Shown: positions 9,057 through 17,224 of the stretch, piece after piece | Layout of the letters: the number at the start of each line of letters is the position of its first letter | How positions within the stretch are numbered: the stretch's first letter is position 1 | Origin: Pseudomonas arcuscaelestis | Lineage (GTDB): Bacteria; Pseudomonadota; Gammaproteobacteria; Pseudomonadales; Pseudomonadaceae | NCBI RefSeq assembly: GCF_016881005.1 | Contig: NZ_JACOPV010000003.1 | Span: forward strand, 62,001-126,000 | Length of the DNA stretch: 64,000 nucleotides | Reading direction: 5' to 3' | The notes under the pieces: generated by a model | Told to the model about the DNA's origin: nothing | What the model saw: only the letters and a program-made list of their open reading frames with translations | Databases searched by the model: none | Program-made: the position numbers and the translations under genes

Positions 9057-10469
9057 ATGGCATCGCTACAACAAAAGAAACAGCGTTCGCTGCAGCACGG
9101 ATTGACATCCCGTCAGGTGTCGATGATTTCCATAGCCGGCATTATCGGTGCCGGGCTGTTCATCGGTTCATCCACCGCCATCGCAACGGCGGGCCCCGCC
9201 ATTCTCATCTCCTACGCCATGACCGGCCTGCTGGTGCTGCTGGTGATGCGCATGCTGGGTGAAATGGCCATTGCCAACCCCAACAGTGGCTCGTTCTCGA
9301 CCTACGCAAGCCAAGCCATCGGTCCTTGGGCGGGCTTTACCATTGGTTGGCTGTACTGGTGGTTCTGGGTACTGATCATTCCGGTGGAAGCGATAGCCGG
9401 CGCCGACATCCTGCATGCCTATTTCCCCGGAGTGCCTTCCTGGTTGTTCGCCTTCCTGATCATGATCGTGCTGTCATGCACCAATCTGATTAGCGTGAAA
9501 AACTTTGGTGAGTTCGAATACTGGTTCGCGCTGATCAAAGTAATAGCCATTCTGGCGTTCATTGTCGTCTGCACCCTGGCGGTGTTCGGTGCCTGGCCGA
9601 TGGCGCAACAAACCTCCGGAGTCAGCCAGCTATGGGCCAACGGCGGTTTCATGCCCAATGGTTTTGGTGCTGTGTTGGGAGGGGTGTTGATCACTATCTT
9701 CTCGTTCTTCGGCGCTGAGATCGTCACGATTGCCGCGGACGAAACCGAGAACCCCAAGGAAAAAATTCGCAAGGCCACAAACCTTGTGGTCTACCGTATC
9801 GCCATCTTCTATATCGTCTCGATCTTCTTCATCGTCTCGCTGGTGGCCTGGAACGATCCGCAGCTCAAGGCCGTGGGTTCCTTCCAGCGTGTACTAGAGG
9901 TGCTCAACGTGCCGGGGGCCAAAATGTTGGTCGACCTGGTGGTGCTGGTGGCCGTGACCAGTTGCATGAACTCGGGCCTCTATACGGCTTCGCGGATGCT
10001 GTATTCGCTCGGCGCTCGGGGTGAAGCACTGCCCATGACCAAGCGCATTTCTGGCAATGGCGTGCCCACCGTAGCAGTAATACTCTCGACCTTTGCCGGG
10101 TTTGCCGGTTGCTTGGTCAACTATGTATTCCCCGGTAAAGTCTTCGGTTTCTTGCTCTCGACCACAGGCGCGATTGCCCTGCTGGTGTACCTGGTTATCG
10201 CCGTATCGCAACTGCGCATGCGCGCCATCACTGACCGTGAAGGCACCGAGCTTGCGTTCAAGATGTGGCTGTTCCCATGGTTGACCTGGCTGGTGATCGG
10301 CCTGATCGTGACCGTGCTGGGCTACATGTTGATCAGCCCAGCCTACCGCTACGAAACCTTGATGACCGCGGGTGTGACCCTGGCGATCCTGTTGATATCC
10401 CTGAGCCGTCGCAAGGCCGTTGCCAATGACTTTTCAGATCGGTCGCTGACATCAGGTAGCCGCGTCTAG
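9057..10469 (+). CDS. APC-family amino-acid permease, GabP-like
   Basis: 470 aa with about 12 membrane helices. ATG 9057 is preferred over the in-frame TTG at 9051 because TGAGGG sits seven bases upstream. The opening SMISIAGIIGAGLFIGSS is the conserved helix-1 motif of the amino acid transporter branch; GEMAIANPNSGSFSTYA and EFEYWFALIKVIAI are other family blocks. Helix order and loops match GABA/proline-type permeases. It imports an amino acid by proton symport, probably the substrate of the neighbouring aminotransferase. It ends at a strong hairpin (10487-10521). Confidence 0.9.
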   Translation: MASLQQKKQRSLQHGLTSRQVSMISIAGIIGAGLFIGSSTAIATAGPAILISYAMTGLLVLLVMRMLGEMAIANPNSGSFSTYASQAIGPWAGFTIGWLYWWFWVLIIPVEAIAGADILHAYFPGVPSWLFAFLIMIVLSCTNLISVKNFGEFEYWFALIKVIAILAFIVVCTLAVFGAWPMAQQTSGVSQLWANGGFMPNGFGAVLGGVLITIFSFFGAEIVTIAADETENPKEKIRKATNLVVYRIAIFYIVSIFFIVSLVAWNDPQLKAVGSFQRVLEVLNVPGAKMLVDLVVLVAVTSCMNSGLYTASRMLYSLGARGEALPMTKRISGNGVPTVAVILSTFAGFAGCLVNYVFPGKVFGFLLSTTGAIALLVYLVIAVSQLRMRAITDREGTELAFKMWLFPWLTWLVIGLIVTVLGYMLISPAYRYETLMTAGVTLAILLISLSRRKAVANDFSDRSLTSGSRV

Positions 10470-10486
10470 TCCGTACCTCTGCAATG

Positions 10487-10521
10487 CGCAAAAGCCCATG
10501 ACCCGTTCATGGGCTTTTGCG
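10487..10521 (+). terminator. Rho-independent-type hairpin after the permease
   Basis: Perfect 15-bp stem CGCAAAAGCCCATGA with its complement, loop CCCGT, 17 bases after the permease stop. The T-run is inside the stem (CTTTTG) rather than after it, so it may stop transcription or only protect the 3' end. Confidence 0.6.
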
Positions 10522-10578
10522 TTGTGCAGCGGTACTATCAGCCACGCTTTCCCTCCAATACAGACAACCAGGAAGCTT

Positions 10579-11076
10579 ATGAACAACGCTCTGCTATCCG
10601 TTCAGGAACTGGCCGCCCCCGAGGGCGTCTGCTATGGCTGCGGCTGCTCCCATCCCAGTGGCCTGCACTTGCAAAGCCATTGGCATGAGGATGGTATCCA
10701 CCTGATCTGCCGGCATTCGCCCGACAGCACCTTTCTCGGCTGGCCGGGACTGGTCTACGGTGGGCTGTTGGCCATGCTGGTCGATTGCCATTCCAACTGG
10801 ACTGCCATGGCCTATCACTACCGCGCCGAGGGGCGCGAGCCGGGGAGCCTGCCACGTATCGACTGTGTGACTGGGCAATTGAGCCTGACTTACCTCAAGC
10901 CCACGCCAATGGGCGTCGAGCTGTTGCTCAAGGCCAGGGTCGAAGGCGAGGTCGGGCGCAAGAGTCGGGTAGTGTGCGAGGTCTGGGCCGATGATGTGCT
11001 GACCGTGAGTGCCGACTCGGTATTCGTGCGGGTCGACACCGAGAAGCTCAAGCACAAGGCCCACGGTCAAGTCTGA
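10579..11076 (+). CDS. PaaI-type hotdog-fold thioesterase
   Basis: 165 aa from ATG 10579, with AGGAAG eight bases upstream; an earlier in-frame start at 10498 falls inside the terminator hairpin. CYGCGCSHPSGLHLQS is the N-terminal signature of one hotdog subgroup, followed by GLVYGGLLAMLVDCHSNW (the HGG-type active-site region, here VYGG) and TGQLSLTYLKPTPMG. Family members hydrolyse acyl-CoA thioesters. The Cys-rich start CYGCGC is common in this subgroup and may bind metal. Substrate unknown; no operon partner. Confidence 0.8.
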   Translation: MNNALLSVQELAAPEGVCYGCGCSHPSGLHLQSHWHEDGIHLICRHSPDSTFLGWPGLVYGGLLAMLVDCHSNWTAMAYHYRAEGREPGSLPRIDCVTGQLSLTYLKPTPMGVELLLKARVEGEVGRKSRVVCEVWADDVLTVSADSVFVRVDTEKLKHKAHGQV

Positions 11077-11094
11077 AGCAGCGGTTACAGCGCC

Positions 11095-12243
11095 TTAGCG
11101 CAGGCGTTCGACCATCTGCCCAAGCACATCGAGCACGGCGCTTGCCAGTTCCCGCGAGCGCAGGCCGTTCCAGCCGGTTTCCGGGTTGGGGGCGTCGTCG
11201 TGATCCTTGAATGGCATCTCCAGAGTCAGGGACAGGCAATCAAAGCTCTGCCCGACACTGTTGGCGCCCAGGGTCAAATTGGCCTGGCCTGGCGCTGAGC
11301 GGGGATACCCCTGTACTTGCTGGAAGTCGACGGTGCGTTTGCACAAGTTGTCGCGAAAGGTTTTTTCCAGTTCGCCAAGGCGTGGGGTGAAACCTGGGTT
11401 GCCTTCGCACCCTGCGGTGAATACATGGGGAATTTCCTCGTCGCCGTGCACATCGAGGAACATATCGACGCCCTGTTGTTTCATCTGCATCTGGGCAAAC
11501 AATACCTCGGGGCTTCTGTCGGTATTGGCTGATTGCCAGGCGCGGTTGAGGTCCTGGCCTGCGGCATTGGTGCGCAAGTGGCCGCGGAAAGCGCCGTCGG
11601 GGTTCATATTGGGGATCAGATACAAGTTAGCCTGTTCGAGCAGCGCTTGTACGGTTGGATCGTTATGCTGCAGGCGGTCGATCACGCCCTCCATGAACCA
11701 TTGCGCCATGTGCTCGCCCGGATGTTGCTGGGCGATAATCCAGATCTTGCGTTTGCCCTGGCCACCGTCGCCGGCACGCAGCAGAGGAATATCGCGACCA
11801 TCGAGGCTGCGGCCTGTTGCCAGCAACTCCACGCCAGGCAGGCTGATTGCGCGTTCGATCAGTTGGTTGTGGCGGGCGCGGGTGTAGGGTTCGAAGTAGG
11901 CGAACCAGGCCTGTGGCTGCTCAGCCTGCAGATCAAAGCTCAGCGCCTTGCCGTCGAACTGGGTCGGTATGCGGAACCATTGCTGTTGGTCGTAGGAGGC
12001 AACTGCCTGATAGCCCGCCCAGGCATTCTTATAGGAGGACTGACCCGCGTTCTCCAGAACGAATCTATGTTGCTGGCCTGGGGTCAAGCCGCTGACCTTG
12101 AAGTGGAACCACTGAAAATGTTCGCTGCAGGTGTCGGGGCGAATGGCCAGGCGCGTGTGTCGCGGATCACTGGCGTCGTTGATGAGAATGTTACCGGTAT
12201 CGAAGTCGCAATCGATGTGCAGGGTAGACAGCGTCACGGTCAT
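11095..12243 (-). CDS. M14-family zinc carboxypeptidase
   Basis: 382 aa from ATG 12243 (AGGAG seven bases upstream). Residues 1-125 are a beta-sandwich N-domain (HFQWFHFKVSGLTPGQQHRF). The peptidase domain follows with zinc ligands in QQHPGEHMAQW (H..E) and LFLDVHGDEE (third His), arginine in LNRAW and the catalytic Glu in LTLEMPFK. This layout matches the bacterial cytosolic-carboxypeptidase-like branch, which trims C-terminal residues of peptides or protein tails. No signal peptide, so cytoplasmic. Convergent with the thioesterase gene. Confidence 0.85.
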   Translation of the reverse strand: MTVTLSTLHIDCDFDTGNILINDASDPRHTRLAIRPDTCSEHFQWFHFKVSGLTPGQQHRFVLENAGQSSYKNAWAGYQAVASYDQQQWFRIPTQFDGKALSFDLQAEQPQAWFAYFEPYTRARHNQLIERAISLPGVELLATGRSLDGRDIPLLRAGDGGQGKRKIWIIAQQHPGEHMAQWFMEGVIDRLQHNDPTVQALLEQANLYLIPNMNPDGAFRGHLRTNAAGQDLNRAWQSANTDRSPEVLFAQMQMKQQGVDMFLDVHGDEEIPHVFTAGCEGNPGFTPRLGELEKTFRDNLCKRTVDFQQVQGYPRSAPGQANLTLGANSVGQSFDCLSLTLEMPFKDHDDAPNPETGWNGLRSRELASAVLDVLGQMVERLR

Positions 12244-12291
12244 CACCAGGCTCCTGTAGAGTTGTTGTCAGCCTAACTCTACACGCCTGGC

Positions 12292-12804
12292 TCACGACCA
12301 GAAACCAATCGCTGCCATGGCTGCCAGGGCCAGGCCGATGGCGACCGAGCAACCGCCTACTGTCAACGCTGCCCGAGGCTGGCGATACCAGCCGTCGTGT
12401 CCCAATTGCCTGGCTGGGGCCAACAGCGCCCGCCAGCACAGTTCAGTGGCGTGGAATGCTTCACGGTGCGCGGCGTCAGTGTCGAGCCAGCGTCGAAAGT
12501 CGATGCGTTCACTGGCGGTCACTTGCGGACTTTGCAGGCGCACATACCATTGGCCGGCGGTACTCGCCACGGCGTCATGCTCGCGGCGAACGCTCTGCAG
12601 GGCCTGGTTCATGTGGCGCTCCACGGTAAGCGCCGGCAGCTCCAGGCGTTCGGCGATGGCGGCAAAGCTCAACTGGTCGAGGCGACTCAGGAGTACCACC
12701 TGCTGGACGCGGCGTGGCAGCCGTTTCAATTGCTCCAGCACCGAATTGTCAGCGATGTCCTGAATGTGGGGGTGATGCTCAAGGGGCAGCAGCAGACGGG
12801 TCAT
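12292..12804 (-). CDS. Mini hybrid: sigma-70 region 4 + FecR N-terminus + TM helix
   Basis: 170 aa from ATG 12804 (AAGGAG ten bases upstream). Residues about 22-72 are an ECF sigma region 4 helix-turn-helix (LKRLPRRVQQVVLLSRLDQL, AAIAERLELPALTVERHM). Residues about 84-130 match the DUF4880 N-terminus of FecR anti-sigma factors (AGQWYVRLQSPQVTASERID, FRRWLDTDAAHREAF). A single hydrophobic helix at 147-169 ends the protein; there is no sigma region 2 and no periplasmic FecR domain. A Fur-type box lies 66-80 bases upstream and prrF is just beyond. Hybrid sigma/anti-sigma proteins are known (IutY of P. putida), but this is much shorter. Confidence 0.8.
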   Translation of the reverse strand: MTRLLLPLEHHPHIQDIADNSVLEQLKRLPRRVQQVVLLSRLDQLSFAAIAERLELPALTVERHMNQALQSVRREHDAVASTAGQWYVRLQSPQVTASERIDFRRWLDTDAAHREAFHATELCWRALLAPARQLGHDGWYRQPRAALTVGGCSVAIGLALAAMAAIGFWS

Positions 12805-12869
12805 TTACAAGCTCCTTGCGAGGTGGGGGAGGGGGCGTCCTCCTTGACGCGACAACAGCTTAAGCTTAA

Positions 12870-12884
12870 CGAGATTGATTCTCA
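12870..12884 (-). promoter_or_regulatory. Fur-type box upstream of the mini-hybrid gene
   Basis: On the reverse strand it reads TGAGAAT-C-AATCTCG, a 7-1-7 inverted repeat close to the Fur consensus TGAtAAT-n-ATTaTCA and to the TGAGAAT variant common in Pseudomonas iron genes. It lies 66-80 bases before the start at 12804, where a promoter would be. Confidence 0.65.
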
Positions 12885-12988
12885 AGTGCTAATTCTGCAA
12901 AGCGCTTTCACATGCTTCACCCTGCGACATTCATTTGCTATCATCGCTGCCATTCAAGCAACACCCGCCTTCATTAGCCTGAAGAGCC

Positions 12989-13104
12989 AAAAAAAAGACC
13001 CGGCAAAAAGCCGGGTCAAAAACCGTGATTAGCCTGATGAGGAGATAATCTGAGAGTCCGACCTAAGGGCTTTCAGTTTATCCAACCAGTCTCGCGACCA
13101 GTTT
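12989..13104 (-). ncRNA. prrF: PrrF-type iron-responsive small RNA
   Basis: About 115 nt on the reverse strand. It begins with a hairpin AACTGGTCGCGAGACTGGTT (13103-13084). The conserved antisense core with CAGATTATCTCCTCATCAGG and GCTAATCAC spans 13055-13025. It ends with the hairpin GACCCGGC-TTTTT-GCCGGGTC plus eight U (13017-12989). The core is the sequence by which PrrF represses sodB, sdh and other iron-using mRNAs when iron is low. Promoter TTGACT (13138-13133), 16-base spacer, TATTAT (13116-13111), overlapped by a Fur box. Only one copy is present here, unlike the tandem pair of P. aeruginosa. Confidence 0.93.
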
Positions 13105-13110
13105 TGAGCA

Positions 13111-13138
13111 ATAATAATCGTTATCATTTGCAAGTCAA
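13111..13138 (-). promoter_or_regulatory. prrF promoter with overlapping Fur box
   Basis: Reverse strand: -35 TTGACT at 13138-13133, 16-base spacer, -10 TATTAT at 13116-13111, predicted start near 13104. The Fur box TGATAAC-G-ATTATTA (13126-13112) matches the 7-1-7 consensus at 13 of 14 positions and covers the -10 and spacer, so Fur-Fe would block the promoter. Confidence 0.88.
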
Positions 13139-13248
13139 ATGAATTTTATGTAATTCGGTAAAAAACTTTTACCGAACCCGCTCCCTCATTCAATGAACGA
13201 CGCTAGCGCCGTTCTTGAAGCGACTCCCCACGTTTCTTCCTCGTTTGA

Positions 13249-13581
13249 TCAACATTGTTGAGGCGCACTTGGTAGGTGCTCAAGCACGGTCCTGGCCGTG
13301 TTGATCATGTGCACCACCGCCAGCGTCAGATCCCGTTGCGTGCCCTGCAAGCCATTGGCCGACTCACTCGCAGTGGCGGCGGCCCAGCGCAGCAATTGGG
13401 CGACATGCTCGTTTGCCTGGGCTTCATTCATGCCCTCGCGCGGTACCAGCCAGGATGTATGGGCTGAGTTGGCAGGCGGGGTCGGGTTCAGGTAGAAATC
13501 CAAGGCGCGCCGAGCAGCGTCGCTGTTACTCAAAGATTCGTTATCCAGGACAAGGTCCTTGTCAGAAGCGGTCTGTTTCAT
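13249..13581 (-). CDS. DUF6124-family small protein
   Basis: 110 aa from ATG 13581. It has the pattern of a small Pseudomonas family: a disordered charged start, SDAARRALDFYLNP, then a helical region with AQANEHVAQLLRWAAATASE and LAVVHMINTARTVLE. Cytoplasmic, no cofactor motif; function unknown. It lies between prrF and the divergent repressor. Confidence 0.75.
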   Translation of the reverse strand: MKQTASDKDLVLDNESLSNSDAARRALDFYLNPTPPANSAHTSWLVPREGMNEAQANEHVAQLLRWAAATASESANGLQGTQRDLTLAVVHMINTARTVLEHLPSAPQQC

Positions 13582-13703
13582 CCGGCTGCCTACCTTGTGA
13601 GTGAGCTAATTAACGTCGCACTTGATAATAATACGTTTCGTATTTGCTTCTAATGATTAAATACTACAATTTGTGTATTGAGAGCTGAAGGGCAGTCCGT
13701 ATC

Positions 13704-14372
13704 GTGCCAGCGATGGATAATTGGACTGATCTGGTCAAGGCCAGAATGCGTGAGATAAAGCTCACGCAGGAAAAACTCGCCGAACGCATCGGTGTCACGC
13801 AAGGGGCTGTGGGTCACTGGTTGCGCGGTGAGCGCCATCCCAAACTCTGGGTGCTGAATCAGATCCTCGTCGAGGTGGGTTTTGCGCCGCTGCGGATAGT
13901 GGATGCCAATGAGTTGCGCGAAATCAGCGGGACCTATGGCGCATCGGAATTTCCCGCGGCGATAACCGGTGCCGATGGCAAGCGTCATGAGTTTTATTTT
14001 CGTTATCCCATCTTGAGTTGGGACAACCTGGACGAGGTTGACATTGCGCCGGGCCGTGAGCTGCAGGCGAGTGATTATGCGGCGCAGGGTCGTGGGTATT
14101 GGCTGAAGGTCGAAAGCGACGCAATGACTGCGCCGGTGGGCTTGAGCGTGCCGCAAGGCATGTTGATTCTGGTGGATACCGATGTTGTGGCCGAAACCGG
14201 CAAGTTGCTGATCACACGTTCACCCGACAGCCCCGTCGCGGTGTTCCGTCAGTTGATCGAGGAGGGTGGTCAGCGCTATCTGAAGCCGCTCAACCCGACC
14301 TATCCAAAGGCCTTGTACACCGAGCAGACACACGTGCTTGGCGTTGTGGTGCAGGCGTTGGCGAAATTTTGA
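13704..14372 (+). CDS. LexA-fold (S24) repressor with degenerate protease dyad
   Basis: 222 aa from GTG 13704 (AAGGG nine bases upstream); ATG 13713 is the alternative. Residues about 10-60 are an XRE helix-turn-helix (KLTQEKLAERIGVTQGAVGH). Residues 120-215 are the S24 domain of PrtR/CI-type repressors, including YLKPLNPTYP. The catalytic Ser of the GDSM motif is Ala140 (VESDAMT), and the partner Lys after the VxF strand is Arg182 (VFRQLI). Both active-site residues are therefore lost. It may regulate without RecA-triggered self-cleavage. No prophage genes are nearby, so the target is unclear. Convergent with liuD across a REP palindrome. Confidence 0.85.
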   Translation: MPAMDNWTDLVKARMREIKLTQEKLAERIGVTQGAVGHWLRGERHPKLWVLNQILVEVGFAPLRIVDANELREISGTYGASEFPAAITGADGKRHEFYFRYPILSWDNLDEVDIAPGRELQASDYAAQGRGYWLKVESDAMTAPVGLSVPQGMLILVDTDVVAETGKLLITRSPDSPVAVFRQLIEEGGQRYLKPLNPTYPKALYTEQTHVLGVVVQALAKF

Positions 14373-14395
14373 TGCAGTTGGCTTTATCGCGGCGC

Positions 14396-14429
14396 AAGGC
14401 CGCTCCTACAGGCTGGTAGGAGCGGCCTT
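14396..14429. repeat. REP-type palindrome between convergent genes
   Basis: Perfect 14-bp stem AAGGCCGCTCCTAC / GTAGGAGCGGCCTT around AGGCTG, followed by ACCCGCGAT. This is the CCGCTCCTAC class of Pseudomonas REP. It sits in the gap between the repressor and liuD stops and may also end both transcripts. Confidence 0.8.
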
Positions 14430-14451
14430 ACCCGCGATTAAGTCGCAGATG

Positions 14452-16407
14452 TCAGCTTTCTTCCAGCTCCACCAACACCGCGCCGTCACTGACCATATCG
14501 CCTTCCTGGCAAAACAGTGCCTTGACGGTCCCGGCCTGGGCCGCCCGAATGCTGTGCTCCATTTTCATCGCTTCAAGTACCACCAACTGAGCGCCAGCCT
14601 CGACCGTCTGGCCGACTTCGACCAATACCCGTACGATGCTGCCATTCATCGGCGCACTCAGGCCCCCCTGATGGCTGTGACTGGCATCGGCTTCGGCAAT
14701 TGGGTCGTAGCGGGTAACAGCGTGCAGTTCGCCATCCCATTGCAGGTACAGCGTGTCGCCACGGCGGACTGCCAGGTGCCGCAGGCGCAGGCCGTTGTCC
14801 TCTACCTGCAAGTGCTCGCCTGCAAGTTTCAGCGTTGATGGGGCTGTGTGGGACAGGCTCAGTGCCTCGGTCTGCCCGTTGCAGTTCAAATGCAGGTTGA
14901 TGTGTGCTGGCATGCCGGCACGAAAACCGCTGTTGGCAGCCCACGGTGAAAAGCGGTCGTCCGGGCGCGGCGCCAAAGGCTGGCTCTGGATATACGCTTC
15001 AGCCGCCGCTTGCCAGAATTGTGCAGGTAAAGGTTGTGGTGCCGGGAGCAGTTGCTCCTGATAGCGGGGGATGAACCCGGTATCGAGTTCGGCATCGGCA
15101 AACGCCGGGTGGGCAAGGATGCGTCGCAGGAAGGCAATGTTGGTCTTCAAACCGCCAATGGCAAACTCGTCAAGCATTGCCAACAAACGCAGGCGCGCCT
15201 GTTCGCGGGTCTGGCCCCAGGCGATCAGCTTGCCCAGCATCGGATCATAGAACGGCGAGACGTTATCGCCTTCGCTGACCCCGCTGTCGACCCGACGACC
15301 TTCTCCCGGTGCGGATTCGCGATACAGCACTAGGTTGCCGGTGGCCGGCAGGAAGTCATTGGCCGGATCTTCGGCGTATAGCCGTACTTCAATGGCGTGG
15401 CCATTGAGGGGGACTTGCTCCTGCGTGATCGGCAACGCCTCGCCACACGCGACACGGATCTGCCAGGCCACCAGGTCCAGGCCGGTAATGGCCTCGGTGA
15501 CCGGGTGTTCGACTTGCAGGCGCGTGTTCATCTCCATGAAAAAGAACTCGCCGCGTGCGTCGAGCAGAAACTCCACGGTGCCTGCTCCCACATAGCCGAT
15601 GGCCTGTGCGGCCTTGACCGCAGCCTCGCCCATGGCCCGGCGCTGGGCGCTGCTCAAGCCCGGGGCTGGGGCTTCCTCGACAACTTTCTGATGGCGGCGC
15701 TGAATCGAGCAGTCGCGTTCGTTGAGATACAGGCAATTGCCGTGCTGGTCGGCAAACACCTGTATTTCCACGTGGCGTGGCTTGAGTACATATTTTTCCA
15801 CCAGCATGCGTGCGTCGCCAAACGAGGACTGTGCCTCGCGCTGGGCCGACGCCAGGGCCTCGGCCAATTGGCTTTCGCTCTCGACGACTTTCATGCCCTT
15901 GCCGCCGCCGCCAGCGGTGGCCTTGAGCAGGACCGGATAGCCGATCTTTTCAGCCGCGGCGCGGAAGGTTTCCAGGTCCTGGGCTTCGCCGTGGTAGCCA
16001 GGCACCAGTGGCACGCCGGCTTTCTCCATCAGCGCCTTGGCTGCCGATTTGCTGCCCATGGCGTCGATGGCACTGGCCGGTGGGCCGAGGAAGATCAGCC
16101 CGGCTTGTTCGATGGCGCGGGCAAAACCTGCGTTTTCCGAGAGAAAACCGTAGCCTGGGTGAATCGCCTGGGCGCCGCTGGCTTTCGCTGCTGCCAGCAG
16201 TTTGTCGATGTCCAGGTAACTGTCGGCGGCTTTGGCGCCACCCAGGTCGACGCGAATATCGGCTTCGCGGCTGTGGCGGGCGTCACGGTCGGTGGCACTG
16301 TGGACCGCGACGGTTGTCAGGCCCAGTGCCTTGGCAGTGCGCATGACGCGGCAGGCAATTTCGCCGCGGTTAGCGACCAACAATGTGGTCAAGGCTGTGC
16401 GAGTCAT
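14452..16407 (-). CDS. liuD: Methylcrotonyl-CoA carboxylase, biotin-carrying alpha subunit
   Basis: 651 aa from ATG 16407, which overlaps the liuC stop (ATGA) and has AAGGAG upstream. Biotin carboxylase domain 1-445: LLVANRGEIACRVMRTAKAL, ATP-binding GGGGKGM, RHVEIQVFADQHGN and FMEMNTRLQVEHPVTE. A linker leads to the C-terminal biotinyl domain with EAMKMEH (Lys615 carries biotin). With LiuB it carboxylates 3-methylcrotonyl-CoA to 3-methylglutaconyl-CoA in leucine/isovalerate breakdown. Last gene of liuABCD; liuE is not downstream. Confidence 0.96.
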   Translation of the reverse strand: MTRTALTTLLVANRGEIACRVMRTAKALGLTTVAVHSATDRDARHSREADIRVDLGGAKAADSYLDIDKLLAAAKASGAQAIHPGYGFLSENAGFARAIEQAGLIFLGPPASAIDAMGSKSAAKALMEKAGVPLVPGYHGEAQDLETFRAAAEKIGYPVLLKATAGGGGKGMKVVESESQLAEALASAQREAQSSFGDARMLVEKYVLKPRHVEIQVFADQHGNCLYLNERDCSIQRRHQKVVEEAPAPGLSSAQRRAMGEAAVKAAQAIGYVGAGTVEFLLDARGEFFFMEMNTRLQVEHPVTEAITGLDLVAWQIRVACGEALPITQEQVPLNGHAIEVRLYAEDPANDFLPATGNLVLYRESAPGEGRRVDSGVSEGDNVSPFYDPMLGKLIAWGQTREQARLRLLAMLDEFAIGGLKTNIAFLRRILAHPAFADAELDTGFIPRYQEQLLPAPQPLPAQFWQAAAEAYIQSQPLAPRPDDRFSPWAANSGFRAGMPAHINLHLNCNGQTEALSLSHTAPSTLKLAGEHLQVEDNGLRLRHLAVRRGDTLYLQWDGELHAVTRYDPIAEADASHSHQGGLSAPMNGSIVRVLVEVGQTVEAGAQLVVLEAMKMEHSIRAAQAGTVKALFCQEGDMVSDGAVLVELEES

Positions 16408-17222
16408 GGGCGCGGCTCCTTGTTCGACGGTTCGGCCTGCCAGGCTGGGCTGCGTTTTTCCAAAAAGGCGCGCAAACCTTCCTGCCCTTCGGGGCTGACC
16501 CGGATGCGTGCGATGGCGTTCTCGCAATAGCGGCGCAGCGCCGGGGTCAGCTCGCCGTGACCGACTTCGCGCAGCAGCTCTTTGCTGGCGCGCATGGCTT
16601 GCGGGCTATTGAGCAATAGATTGTCGATCCACTGGGCAACGGCCTGTTCCAGCTCAGCGCCAGGGTAGGCTTCGGCGAGCAGGCCCAGTTCGCGCGCACG
16701 CTCACCACTGAAGCGTTCGGCGGTCAGCGCATAGCGCCGCGCAGCACGCTCGCCCATGGCCTGGACCACGAACGGGCTGATTACCGCCGGCGCCAGACCG
16801 ATGCGTACTTCAGACAGACACAGCTGTGCATCGCTAGCGCCGATGGCCATGTCGCAGCAGCTGATCAGGCCCAGCGCGCCACCAAAGGCTGCGCCCTGCA
16901 CCACCGCCAGGGTCGGAACCTTGAGCTTGGCCAGGTTGTACATCAACTCTGCCAGCTCGCGGGCATCATCAAGATTGGTGTTGTAGTCCAGCGCAGCCGA
17001 CTGCTGCATCCAGGCCAGGTCGGCACCGGCGCTGAAGTGTCGGCCACGACCGCGCAGCAGGACAAAGCGCAACGCCGCGTCGCCGGCGATGTCGTCGATG
17101 GCCAGGATCAGCTCGCGGATCATCTGCGCATTGAACGCATTGTTCTTGTCTTCCCGGCTCAGCCACAAGGTGGCGAAACCACGGGGGTCCTTGATCAATT
17201 CAAGGGTAGTGAAGTCGCTCAT
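16404..17222 (-). CDS. liuC: 3-methylglutaconyl-CoA hydratase (enoyl-CoA hydratase family)
   Basis: 272 aa from ATG 17222, two bases after the liuB stop (a GTG at 17228 overlapping liuB is possible). Crotonase fold: oxyanion-hole segments FSAGADLAWMQ and GAAFGGALGLISCCD; the conserved acidic region is LSEVRIGLAP. It hydrates 3-methylglutaconyl-CoA to HMG-CoA. Tightly coupled to liuB upstream and liuD downstream. Confidence 0.94.
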   Translation of the reverse strand: MSDFTTLELIKDPRGFATLWLSREDKNNAFNAQMIRELILAIDDIAGDAALRFVLLRGRGRHFSAGADLAWMQQSAALDYNTNLDDARELAELMYNLAKLKVPTLAVVQGAAFGGALGLISCCDMAIGASDAQLCLSEVRIGLAPAVISPFVVQAMGERAARRYALTAERFSGERARELGLLAEAYPGAELEQAVAQWIDNLLLNSPQAMRASKELLREVGHGELTPALRRYCENAIARIRVSPEGQEGLRAFLEKRSPAWQAEPSNKEPRP

Positions 17223-17224
17223 GG

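Noticed and set aside
12885..12988. Second tandem prrF copy
   Set aside because: The antisense core and terminator occur only once; this segment lacks both.
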